Below are positions 17,843-30,392 of a stretch of DNA of 64,000 nt, one piece after another. The notes under the pieces are model-generated. The model saw only the letters and a list, made by a program, of their open reading frames with translations, searched no databases and was not told the origin of the DNA. This DNA comes from Burkholderiales bacterium (GTDB lineage Bacteria; Pseudomonadota; Gammaproteobacteria; Burkholderiales; JAEUOS01). Every line of letters begins with the position of its first letter. Position 1 is the first letter of the stretch. The translations under genes and the position numbers were made by a program. The DNA lies in assembly GCA_016790635.1 (NCBI GenBank), contig JAEUOR010000088.1, positions 46,984 to 110,983 on the forward strand, read 5' to 3'.

Positions 17843-18442
17843 TTACCCCGCATGAGCCAATGCATCGCTGGTCAAACGTCCGACCTCATCCAGCCACATG
17901 CGCCTTTGCTCCGGAGTGCTCGCAGCGATCGGGCCGAACATGCGGCGCTCGACCCGAGTGACACCGCACAGCGCGAACACACTCTTTTTCCAGATGCCTT
18001 CCAGCGGATCGCCGAAGATCGCCGCCTCGCGCTCCGGCGGCGTGTTCGAGGTGTTGAAGACCAGCGCTGCGCGCGCCTTGAGGAGTCCTTGCGGAGAGCC
18101 TGCCGCACCGACGCCCTCGGGATAGCGGTAAGCGGTGCCCAGGCGCACCACCCGGTCGATCCAGCCCTTCATGATCGCGGGCGGCTGGCTCCACCAGTTG
18201 GGATGGAACACCAGGATCAGGTCGGCAGCCGCAAGATGCGCGCAATGCGCTTCGATCAAGGGGTCATCGGAACGGGTGTTGCCGAACTCACCGACCGGCT
18301 GCACCGGGTTGAAGCCCTCGGCGTACAGGTCGTGCGTGACGATGTCGATGCCCGGGCGTTGCAGGACAGCGGTCGCAGCGGCAGCCATGGCGTGCGCGAA
18401 GCTGCCGGGGTTGGGGTTGGCGATGATCAACAAGGCCTGCAT
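17843..18442 (-). CDS. Flavodoxin-fold NAD(P)H-quinone oxidoreductase
   Basis: This 199-residue FMN/FAD-binding protein belongs to the KefF/MdaB/NQO1-like family. The phosphate-binding start MQALLIIANPNPGSFAHAM and the FHPNWWSQPPAIMKGWIDRV segment, which contacts the flavin and substrate, are both clear. The start was set at the ATG at 18442, where family similarity begins; the frame stays open upstream. The usual reaction is two-electron reduction of quinones. It follows the amidohydrolase by 82 nt. A role in quinone detoxification is plausible because aromatics are degraded nearby. Confidence 0.86.
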   Translation of the reverse strand: MQALLIIANPNPGSFAHAMAAAATAVLQRPGIDIVTHDLYAEGFNPVQPVGEFGNTRSDDPLIEAHCAHLAAADLILVFHPNWWSQPPAIMKGWIDRVVRLGTAYRYPEGVGAAGSPQGLLKARAALVFNTSNTPPEREAAIFGDPLEGIWKKSVFALCGVTRVERRMFGPIAASTPEQRRMWLDEVGRLTSDALAHAG

Positions 18443-18524
18443 GAAGTCTCCCCTGCCAGCGTGATCGTATTCGATTTCCTGGTCGAGTCGGATTGCATGA
18501 CCGCGCTGCGCTCCAGCTGCCGAG

Positions 18525-19940
18525 CTACCGATCCTGCCAGCCGGCCCGCGCCAACATCGCGGCACTGATGTGATTGTGCCGTGCGATCAGTGGAGTGAGG
18601 TCCGGCATGTCGACCAGCGCACCGTTCTCGACACGCACCTGCCCATCGATGACGGAAAGCCAGGCGTTCTGCGGCGCGCAGGTGACGAGCGCGGCGACCG
18701 GGTCGCCCTGCGCGCCGGCATGCGCCAGGTCGTCGATGCGAAAGGCGACCAGGTCCGCCGCCATGCCCGGCGCGAGGACGCCGATGTCGTCGCGCCCCAG
18801 CACGGCAGCGCCGCCGCGCGTGGCCAGTTCCAGCGCCGCACGCGCAGAGTAGCGATCCGCGCGCGACTCGAAACCCGGCCAGCCGACCCGCGCCAACAGC
18901 AAGGCCTGGCGCGCTTCGCCCAGCAGGTGGTTGCCGTCGCCGCTGGCCGAACCGTCCACGCCGATGCCGACGCGCACGCCGGCCGCCTGCATCTGCGGCA
19001 CCGGTGCGATGCCCGAGGCCAGGATCATGTTGCTGTGCGGGCAGTGGCACACGCCGGTGCGCGTCTGCCCGAGGCGCGCGATCTCATCCGTCGACGGATG
19101 CACCATGTGGGCGAACCAGACGTCCGGCCCCAGCCAGCCCAGGCTTTCGGCATAGGCCACCGGACGCATGCCGAAACGCTCGACGCAATAGCGCTCCTCG
19201 TCGAGCGTCTCCGCCAGGTGGGTGTGCAGGTGCACGTGGGCGTGCGAGCGCGCCAGCCGCGCCGACTCGCGCATGAGGTCGGCCGACACTGAAAACGGCG
19301 AGCAGGGCGCCAGCGCAATGCGCGTCATCGCCAGACGGCCGGCGTCGTGACGCGCTTCGATGAGCCGCTGGCTGTCGGCCAGGATCGCAGCCTCGTCCTC
19401 GCATACCCGGTCCGGCGGCAAACCGCCTTGCGACTCGCCCACGCTCATGCTGCCGCGCGTGGCATGAAAGCGCACGCCCATGGCATGCGCCGCGTCGATG
19501 CTGTCATCCAGGCGCGCGCCATTGGGAAACAAGTACAGGTGATCGGCCACCGTGGTCGCACCCGAGAGCATGAGCTCGGCCAGCGCGATCTGCGTGCTGA
19601 CGTAGACGGCCTCGGCATCGAGCTCCGCCCAGACCGGGTAGAGCGCCTTGAGCCAATCGAAGAGGACCATTCCGGGACCGGTGCCGATGGCGCGCGTCAG
19701 GGTCTGGTACAGGTGATGATGACAGTTGACCAGCCCGGGCAGGACCGCGCAGCCACGCGCATCGATTGTCCGGTTCGGCGCGCGCGCCGGGTCCGCGGCG
19801 ATCCAGCGGCGCAGTTCATCGGTCCTGCCCACCGCCTCGATGACGTTGTCGCGCACGTAGACGGCGCCATCGACGATCTCGCGCCGCGCTTCGTCCATGG
19901 TGACGAGCGCCGCCGCACGCTCGATCAGGAGCGTGCCCAT
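18525..19940 (-). CDS. 8-oxoguanine deaminase-type amidohydrolase (TRZ/ATZ family)
   Basis: This is a metal-dependent amidohydrolase of 471 residues. The zinc-site motif NCHHHLYQT lies at about 72-80, HLHTHLAE carries the next histidine, and a late VGIGVDGSAS holds the metal/catalytic Asp. The pattern fits the Pseudomonas 8-oxoguanine deaminase group, which converts 8-oxoguanine to urate. It also resembles hydroxyatrazine hydrolases and S-adenosylhomocysteine deaminases. The gene starts 2 nt after the apt stop, so the two are translated together and purine salvage or repair is the best reading. Substrate certainty is moderate. Confidence 0.82.
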   Translation of the reverse strand: MGTLLIERAAALVTMDEARREIVDGAVYVRDNVIEAVGRTDELRRWIAADPARAPNRTIDARGCAVLPGLVNCHHHLYQTLTRAIGTGPGMVLFDWLKALYPVWAELDAEAVYVSTQIALAELMLSGATTVADHLYLFPNGARLDDSIDAAHAMGVRFHATRGSMSVGESQGGLPPDRVCEDEAAILADSQRLIEARHDAGRLAMTRIALAPCSPFSVSADLMRESARLARSHAHVHLHTHLAETLDEERYCVERFGMRPVAYAESLGWLGPDVWFAHMVHPSTDEIARLGQTRTGVCHCPHSNMILASGIAPVPQMQAAGVRVGIGVDGSASGDGNHLLGEARQALLLARVGWPGFESRADRYSARAALELATRGGAAVLGRDDIGVLAPGMAADLVAFRIDDLAHAGAQGDPVAALVTCAPQNAWLSVIDGQVRVENGALVDMPDLTPLIARHNHISAAMLARAGWQDR

Positions 19941-19942
19941 GC

Positions 19943-20494
19943 TCAGTGACCCTCGAAGGTGCAGACCACGTAGGGCGCCTGGCCCTGCACGGCGATGGCG
20001 CGCGAACCGCCCAGGTCCGGCAGGTCGATAATGGCCGCGGGCTGCACGCGCCCGGCGCCCAGGCGCCTGAGCAGGCGCAGCGCCGCCAGCATCGTGCCGC
20101 CGGTGGCAATCAGGTCGTCGATGAGAAGCACGCTCGCTCCGGCACGCACCGCGTCGCTGTGCACCTGCACGGCCGCGCTGCCGTACTCGAGCTCGTACTC
20201 CTCGGTCAGGGTGTCATAGGGCAGCTTGCCCTTCTTGCGGATCGGCACGAAGCCGCGGTTGAGTTCATAGGCGATCACCGAACCGAGGATGAAGCCGCGC
20301 GCGTCGATGCCGGCGACCAGATCGAGCCTCTCGTCCATGAAGCGATGGACGAAGAGATCGATGAGGATGCGGAAAGTGCGCGGGTCCGACAAGAGCGGGG
20401 TGATGTCGCGGAACATCACGCCCGGCGCGGGCCAGTCGGGGACGGTGCGCACGCGCGCGCGGATGAACTCCGAGAGCGACGCGGCCGTGTCCAC
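19943..20494 (-). CDS. apt: Adenine phosphoribosyltransferase
   Basis: Apt converts adenine and PRPP to AMP in purine salvage. The 183-residue protein has the PRPP-binding motif VLLIDDLIATGGTM and the family segment GIDARGFILGS. The start is a GTG at 20494. It lies 10 nt after gltD and 2 nt before the amidohydrolase, making a compact gltD-apt-deaminase run on the minus strand. Family identity is clear from these motifs. Confidence 0.95.
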   Translation of the reverse strand: MDTAASLSEFIRARVRTVPDWPAPGVMFRDITPLLSDPRTFRILIDLFVHRFMDERLDLVAGIDARGFILGSVIAYELNRGFVPIRKKGKLPYDTLTEEYELEYGSAAVQVHSDAVRAGASVLLIDDLIATGGTMLAALRLLRRLGAGRVQPAAIIDLPDLGGSRAIAVQGQAPYVVCTFEGH

Positions 20495-20504
20495 GTCCTG
20501 ACCC

Positions 20505-21971
20505 TCAGCGCGGCAGGACCGACTCGCCCGTCAGGAACTCGTCGACCGCGCGGGCGCACTGCCGCCCTTCGCGGATCGCCCATACCACCAGCGACTGGCC
20601 GCGGCGTGTATCGCCGGCGGCAAAGACCTTGTCCACCGAGGTGCGGTAGGCACGCGCGCCTTCTGTCGCGGCACGGGCGTTGTTGCGCTGGTCCTTCTCG
20701 ATGCCGAAACCGTCGACGATCTGCGCGGTCGGGGCGACGAAGCCCATGGCCAGGAGCACCAGGTCGGCCTTGACTTCGAATTCGCTGCCCGGCACCTCAC
20801 TCATGCGCCCGTCCTTCCATTCGAGGCGGCAGGCGATGAGCCGCTGGACCTTGCCGTCCGCGCCCTCGAAGCGCTTGGTGGCGACGCTCCAGTCGCGGTC
20901 GCAGCCCTCTTCGTGGCTTGAGGAGGTGCGCAGCTTGGTCGGCCAGTACGGCCACACCAGGGGCTTGTTCTCCTCTTCCGGCGGCATGGGCAGAAGTTCA
21001 AACTGGGTCACAGAGGCCGCACCATGACGGTTGGAGGTGCCGACGCAGTCCGATCCGGTATCGCCGCCGCCGATCACGACCACACGCTTGCCGGTCGCCA
21101 TGATCTGCCCCGCCACCGTGTCGCCGGCGACAACGCGGTTCTGCTGCGGCAGGAATTCCATCGCGAAGTGCACGCCCGCCAGCTCGCGCCCCGGCACCGG
21201 CAGGTCGCGCGGCTGCTCGGCGCCGCCGGACACGACCACGGCGTCGAACTCGGCCAGCAACTGCTGCGGGCTCACGGTCTCGCGCGCGAGATTGGTGATC
21301 TTGGCATCGATCGGCTTCTCACCCACGTAGACCCCGGTGCGAAAATTCACGCCCTCGGCCCGCATCTGTTCGACGCGGCGGTCGATCAGGTGCTTTTCCA
21401 TCTTGAAGTCGGGAATGCCGTAGCGCAACAGGCCGCCGATGCGATCGTTCTTCTCGAACACCGTCACGTCATGCCCGGCGCGGGCAAGCTGTTGCGCGCA
21501 GGCCAGACCGGCCGGCCCGGAGCCGACGATGGCGACGCGCTTGCCGGTCTTTTTCGCGGCCGGTTCGGGCACCACCCAGCCACGCTCCCAGCCGGTATCG
21601 ATGATGAAGTGCTCGATCGACTTGATGCCGACCGCATCATTGTTGATGTTGAGCGTGCAGGCCGCCTCGCACGGCGCCGGGCAGATGCGCCCGGTGAATT
21701 CCGGGAAATTGTTGGTCGAATGCAGCACGTCGAGCGCTTCGCGCCATTGGCCGCGATAGACCAGGTCATTCCAGTCGGGAATGATGTTGTTGACCGGGCA
21801 GCCGTTGTTGCAGAACGGGATGCCGCAGTCCATGCAGCGCGCACCCTGCTTTTGCGCGGCCTCGTCCGAGAGTTTCATGACGAACTCCCGATAGTGAAGC
21901 TTGCGCGATGGCGGCGCCTCGTACTGCTCCTCTTCGCGCTCGAGTTCCAGAAATCCTGTGACTTTTCCCAT
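20505..21971 (-). CDS. gltD: Glutamate synthase (NADPH) small subunit
   Basis: GltD feeds NADPH electrons to GltB for glutamate synthesis from glutamine and 2-oxoglutarate. With the ATG at 21971 it has 488 residues. The N-terminal cysteine cluster region (CMDCGIPFCNNGCPVNN) binds the [4Fe-4S] centres. GSGPAGLACAQQL binds FAD and GGGDTGSDC binds NADPH. It follows gltB by 29 nt, the standard arrangement. The start MGKVTGFLELERE is the conserved one; an upstream in-frame extension is not. Confidence 0.97.
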   Translation of the reverse strand: MGKVTGFLELEREEEQYEAPPSRKLHYREFVMKLSDEAAQKQGARCMDCGIPFCNNGCPVNNIIPDWNDLVYRGQWREALDVLHSTNNFPEFTGRICPAPCEAACTLNINNDAVGIKSIEHFIIDTGWERGWVVPEPAAKKTGKRVAIVGSGPAGLACAQQLARAGHDVTVFEKNDRIGGLLRYGIPDFKMEKHLIDRRVEQMRAEGVNFRTGVYVGEKPIDAKITNLARETVSPQQLLAEFDAVVVSGGAEQPRDLPVPGRELAGVHFAMEFLPQQNRVVAGDTVAGQIMATGKRVVVIGGGDTGSDCVGTSNRHGAASVTQFELLPMPPEEENKPLVWPYWPTKLRTSSSHEEGCDRDWSVATKRFEGADGKVQRLIACRLEWKDGRMSEVPGSEFEVKADLVLLAMGFVAPTAQIVDGFGIEKDQRNNARAATEGARAYRTSVDKVFAAGDTRRGQSLVVWAIREGRQCARAVDEFLTGESVLPR

Positions 21972-22000
21972 TGCTTTCTCTTGGTTCGTCGTGTGTTGCT

Positions 22001-26707
<4,707 letters not shown>

Positions 26708-26752
26708 GACAGTCCTTGAGCGCTTGTGTGCGCCGCACAAAAACAAGCATGG

Positions 26753-26782
26753 ACTATACCGTGACCCACATTTTTCTCTCAA
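26753..26782 (-). promoter_or_regulatory. gltB promoter
   Basis: On the minus strand TTGAGA (26782-26777) and TATAGT (26758-26753) are separated by 18 nt. Each matches five of six consensus bases. The predicted start is near 26746, giving a leader of about 40 nt. The -35 begins only 4 bp from the RAYT-associated palindrome. Confidence 0.65.
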
Positions 26783-26786
26783 GAAC

Positions 26787-26813
26787 TTTAAATGGGGTCA
26801 GACCCCATTTAAA
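26787..26813. repeat. RAYT-associated palindrome, left
   Basis: A perfect 27-bp palindrome with 13-bp arms around a central A at 26800, core GGGGTCAGACCCC. It lies just beyond the 3' end of the RAYT gene and shares its core with the repeat at 27557-27575. Such TGGGGTC/GACCCCA repeats act as REP-like substrates of betaproteobacterial RAYTs. Confidence 0.85.
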
Positions 26814-26823
26814 CACACAAGAC

Positions 26824-27531
26824 TTAGGCTGTAGATTTAATGGGGACAGAGTTAAGCCTGCGGCCGCGCTTGCGGGGAAGGTAGCGTCTGGCTTGTTCTG
26901 GCAGGAGCTCTGTCGTGCGCAGGGGCTCCATGAGCGCCCAGCCCTTGAGTGTGGCGTCGATGATGCGCGCAGCTTGCACGGCAGTGACGCCATCATCAAC
27001 GATAGCCCGATATGCCGCCTCCCGGGCAAACGGCGTGTTTCCAAGTTGCCAATATAGTGAGTGTTCCTTAACCAACGGATCGACGCGGCGGCCGGAATTG
27101 TGGGCATAGCTCGACCAGGCATAGTCACCCGGGTGGCTTGTCAAGCCGGCCCGGACAGGGTTAAGCTCAACGTATGCCATACAGGTGAAAAGGTAGCGCT
27201 CACTATCAATCACAGTGCCCTTGTAGCGCCCCTGCCACAAAGCGCCGGATCGCTCATGAGCCAAATTGAAATAGCGGACGTAGTTGCGTCCGATCGCCTG
27301 CATGAAAAGCGACAAACCGGAGGCCGTAGCCGGCGTGACAATCAGGTGGAAGTGGTTGCCCATCAGGACATACGCATGCAGGTCCACCTGGAAGCGCTGT
27401 GAGTATTCCGAAATGATAGTGAGCATTCGCTCATAATCCTTTCGATCGCGGAACAGCGCCTGTTGATTGGTTCCGCGCTGTATCAGGTGGTGGGGCTGTC
27501 CTGGGACGGCCAGACGCGGCAATCGGGCCAA
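26824..27531 (-). mobile_element. REP-associated tyrosine transposase (RAYT)
   Basis: This is a single-copy Y1 HUH transposase-like protein of 235 residues. The metal-binding HFH is at 60-62 (GNHFHLI). The probable catalytic Tyr84 lies in GRNYVRYFN. CMAYVELNPVRAGL and WSSY blocks are typical of the TnpA_REP group. It is not a classic insertion sequence: no transposase-flanking terminal repeats or target duplications are visible. Instead, REP-like palindromes flank it at 26787 and 27557. The C-terminal coding sequence itself contains an AATGGGGACAG variant of the repeat. It splits the otherwise conserved dgt-gltB neighbourhood. Confidence 0.92.
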
Positions 27532-27556
27532 ATCGACACGCCTTTCACGGATTGCT

Positions 27557-27575
27557 AATGGGGTCTGACCCCATT
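27557..27575. repeat. RAYT-associated palindrome, right
   Basis: A perfect 19-bp palindrome with arms AATGGGGTC/GACCCCATT around a central T. It lies 3 nt after the dgt stop codon and upstream of the RAYT gene. It matches the core of the left repeat, and as RNA it could also cap the dgt transcript. Confidence 0.85.
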
Positions 27576-27578
27576 TTA

Positions 27579-28700
27579 CTAGCGGTCGTCGACAGTGAAA
27601 AGGCGGCGATGCTCGCGCATCGCGTACCGGTCGGTCATTCCGGAAATGTAATCGGCGACCGCGCGGGGGCGATTTTCGGCAGCTTTCGCCTGATACTGGG
27701 GCGGCAAGAGGCGTACGTCGCCGTAGAAAGCATCAAAAAGGTCGCTCACGATGCGCCTGCCCTTGCTGCTCATGCGCTGCACCAGGTAGTGCTGGTAAAG
27801 GTTGTCGCGCAAGAAGCGCTTGAGGGTCAGGGTTTCGGCTGCAACCGTCGCACTGTGGGCGACAAGCGTCGGCGCGGACCGCACGTCGTCCGGGCTACGC
27901 GGGTCCGCCGCGCAAAGGTTGGAATGCGTGGTCGCAACCAGGTCCTGCACAAGGAAATTGATCATGCGGCGCACGGTTTCGTTGACCAGGCGCCGCTCTA
28001 CTGCCTGCGGGAAGAGGTGTATCGATTCCCTGAAGAACCGGTCGAAAACCTCCACCGAACGCATTTGTTCGACGCTCAACAACCCCGAGCGAAGTCCATC
28101 GTCAATGTCGTGGTTGTTGTAGGCGATCTCATCGGCCAGATTGGTGATCTGCGCCTCAAGGCTTGGTCGCGTCCCTTCGATGAAGCGGCGCCCGACGTCT
28201 CCCAGTCCGGCAGCGATCTCCGCTGTGCAATGCTTGAGAATGCCCTCACGGGTCTCGAAGGTGAGGTTGAGCCCGTCGAAGGCGCCGTAGCGCTCCTCGA
28301 GCAGGTCGACCACGCGCAGGCTCTGCAGGTTGTGCTCGAATCCGCCGTGCTCACGCATGCAGGCGTTGAGCGCATCCTGCCCGGCGTGACCGAACGGCGT
28401 GTGGCCGAGGTCATGCGCAAGCGATATCGCCTCGGCCAGGTCTTCGTCGAGTTCGAGTTGCCGGGCAACTGAGCGCGCGAGCTGGGCCACCTCGATGGAG
28501 TGCGTGAGTCGTGTGCGGAACAGATCGCCTTCGTGGTTGACGAAGACCTGGGTCTTGTACTCGAGACGCCGAAACGCGGTGCAATGTATGACGCGATCAC
28601 GATCGCGCTGGAACTCCGAGCGCGTCTTCGCGGGCGACTCCGGCCAGCGACGCCCGCGCGAATTGGCTGCCTGCGCAGCATACGGCGCGACCGAAGGCAT
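27579..28700 (-). CDS. dgt: Deoxyguanosinetriphosphate triphosphohydrolase-like protein
   Basis: This is an HD-domain dNTP triphosphohydrolase that releases tripolyphosphate from dNTPs. It has 373 residues from the ATG at 28700. Metal ligands are in RLTHSIEVAQ and in the HD motif AHDLGHTPFGHAG. Further conserved blocks are NHEGDLFRTR and YNNHDIDDGL. The start lies 4 nt after the aroB stop, so it is translated with aroB and aroK. This length matches the dGTPase-like type 2 family of proteobacteria rather than E. coli Dgt. Its specificity among dNTPs is not readable. Confidence 0.93.
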   Translation of the reverse strand: MPSVAPYAAQAANSRGRRWPESPAKTRSEFQRDRDRVIHCTAFRRLEYKTQVFVNHEGDLFRTRLTHSIEVAQLARSVARQLELDEDLAEAISLAHDLGHTPFGHAGQDALNACMREHGGFEHNLQSLRVVDLLEERYGAFDGLNLTFETREGILKHCTAEIAAGLGDVGRRFIEGTRPSLEAQITNLADEIAYNNHDIDDGLRSGLLSVEQMRSVEVFDRFFRESIHLFPQAVERRLVNETVRRMINFLVQDLVATTHSNLCAADPRSPDDVRSAPTLVAHSATVAAETLTLKRFLRDNLYQHYLVQRMSSKGRRIVSDLFDAFYGDVRLLPPQYQAKAAENRPRAVADYISGMTDRYAMREHRRLFTVDDR

Positions 28701-28704
28701 GCGA

Positions 28705-29784
28705 TCAGCCGGTCGCAACCGTCGCAAGCGTCGCGGCGACGATGGCATCGGCCACCGGTTCCACCCGCGCCACGCCCAGGCGCGTGAGCAGCACGTAACG
28801 GATCGCCCCGGCCTCCGATTTCTTGTCCCCTCGCATGAGGCCCAAGTAGCGATCCGGCCCGAAATTCGGTGCCGCGACCGGCAGCCCGGCACGCGCGATC
28901 AGCCTGACGACCCGTTCGACATCGGCCGTACCAATGTAGCCCAGGCGCGCGGACAGGTCCGCCGCCGCGACCATGCCTGCGGCTACGGCCTCACCATGCA
29001 GCCACTCGCCGTACCCCAACCCGGCTTCGATGGCGTGCCCGAAGGTATGACCCAAGTTCAGCCAGGCGCGCATCCCGGACTCGCGCTCGTCGGCCGCGAC
29101 GATGCGCGCCTTGATCGAGCACGAGCGCAGAATTGCGTGAGTCAGAGCCTGCGCGTCGCGCGCCAACAATGCGTCCAGATGGCCTTCGAGCCATGCCAGG
29201 AAGTCGAGGTCATCGATCAGTCCGTACTTGATCACCTCGGCAAGCCCGGACCGGTATTCGCGCTCGGGGAGGCTCGCCAGAGTGGCCGTGTCAATCAGAA
29301 CCAGGTTCGGCTGATGGAACGCGCCGATCATGTTCTTGCCAAGCGGGTGATTGATGGCCGTCTTGCCTCCCACCGAAGAATCGACTTGCGCGAGAAGCGT
29401 GGTCGGCACCTGTACGTAAGGAACGCCGCGCTGGTAGGTCGCGGCGGCAAATCCGGTCAGGTCGCCGACAACGCCGCCGCCCAGCGCAACCAGTGTGGTC
29501 TTGCGGTCGCAGCGCTTCTCCAGCAGGGCCGAGTAAACCATCTCCAGCGTCGCGGCGGTCTTGGCCGACTCGCCGTCAGGCAAGACGATCTCGATGGTCG
29601 GTACGCCGGCGCCGCGCAGCGCGGCGGAGATGCGACCGAGGTACAGGGGCGCGATTCGCTCGCTGGTGACGACGGCAGCGCTCGCCGGAATCGATGCGCG
29701 CAAGCGCGCCGCGTCGTCGATCAGCCCGGGGCCGACAACGATCGGGTAGGCACGCTCGCCTAGTTCGACGCGTAACTCATCCAT
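28705..29784 (-). CDS. aroB: 3-Dehydroquinate synthase
   Basis: AroB catalyses the second step of the shikimate pathway, from DAHP to 3-dehydroquinate, using NAD and a metal. The 359 residues include the NAD-binding LPDGESAKT and GGGVVGDLTGFAAATY blocks and the metal-site segment LNLGHTFGHAIE. The ATG at 29784 lies inside the end of aroK, a 25-nt overlap that suggests translational coupling. dgt follows 4 nt after its stop. Confidence 0.97.
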   Translation of the reverse strand: MDELRVELGERAYPIVVGPGLIDDAARLRASIPASAAVVTSERIAPLYLGRISAALRGAGVPTIEIVLPDGESAKTAATLEMVYSALLEKRCDRKTTLVALGGGVVGDLTGFAAATYQRGVPYVQVPTTLLAQVDSSVGGKTAINHPLGKNMIGAFHQPNLVLIDTATLASLPEREYRSGLAEVIKYGLIDDLDFLAWLEGHLDALLARDAQALTHAILRSCSIKARIVAADERESGMRAWLNLGHTFGHAIEAGLGYGEWLHGEAVAAGMVAAADLSARLGYIGTADVERVVRLIARAGLPVAAPNFGPDRYLGLMRGDKKSEAGAIRYVLLTRLGVARVEPVADAIVAATLATVATG

Positions 29785-30302
29785 GCGTCACGAATCTGTT
29801 GCTCCAGCTTGCCTGCCAGCAGGTGCGAACTCTGGCGGCCTGTGTCGACGACCAGGTGGGCTACTTCGCGGTACAAGGGATCGCGCTCGGCGTAGAGCTC
29901 CCGCAATCGCGCCTCGGGATCGGCGGTTCGCAGCAACGGCCGGTTGCGATCGTGCTGGGTACGCTGCCACAGGTCCGCAGGCTGGGCGCGCAGGTAGATC
30001 ACGTAACCGGTATCGTGCAGGGCATGCCGGTTGCATTCGGCCAGCACCGCCCCACCACCGGTCGCAAGAACGATGGAACTCCTGGTGGTCAGCTCGGCGA
30101 TGACCTGGGCTTCACGCGAGCGAAACCCGGCTTCACCCTCGATTTCAAAGATGACCGGTATCTTCACACCGGTGCGTGACTCAATCTCGTGATCAGAATC
30201 GACGAACAAGCGCCCGAAATGTCGCGCAAGCAAGCGGCCAACTGTGGTCTTGCCCGCTCCCATGAGACCGACAAGATAGATGTTGCGCTCGGAATGCTCC
30301 AC
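29760..30302 (-). CDS. aroK: Shikimate kinase
   Basis: AroK phosphorylates shikimate at the 3-hydroxyl. The 180-residue protein has Walker A GLMGAGKTT near 12-20, the shikimate-binding DSDHEIE and GFRSREAQ, and the central GGGAVL. It starts with GTG at 30302. It is the first gene of aroK-aroB-dgt and lies downstream of the pilQ terminator. The kinase-like half of BoxR in this window is a distant relative, not a second shikimate kinase. Confidence 0.97.
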   Translation of the reverse strand: MEHSERNIYLVGLMGAGKTTVGRLLARHFGRLFVDSDHEIESRTGVKIPVIFEIEGEAGFRSREAQVIAELTTRSSIVLATGGGAVLAECNRHALHDTGYVIYLRAQPADLWQRTQHDRNRPLLRTADPEARLRELYAERDPLYREVAHLVVDTGRQSSHLLAGKLEQQIRDAWMSYASN

Positions 30303-30342
30303 AGTCGGTCGATTTTAGCAGCGGCACCTGTGAGTCGCGACC

Positions 30343-30372
30343 AAAAAAACAACCGGGCCGCCAGGGCCCGGT
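30343..30372 (-). terminator. Intrinsic terminator of pilMNOPQ
   Basis: On the minus strand an 8-bp GC-rich stem (ACCGGGCC/GGCCCGGT, 30352-30372) is followed by TGTTTTTTTGG. This is a good rho-independent terminator 21 nt after the pilQ stop. Confidence 0.85.
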
Positions 30373-30392
30373 CGTCATGCAAGCTCAACAAA

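Noticed and set aside
26824..27531. A complete insertion sequence around the RAYT
   Set aside because: No terminal inverted repeats with target-site duplication bracket it; flanking palindromes are REP-like and the gene is of the single-copy RAYT type.
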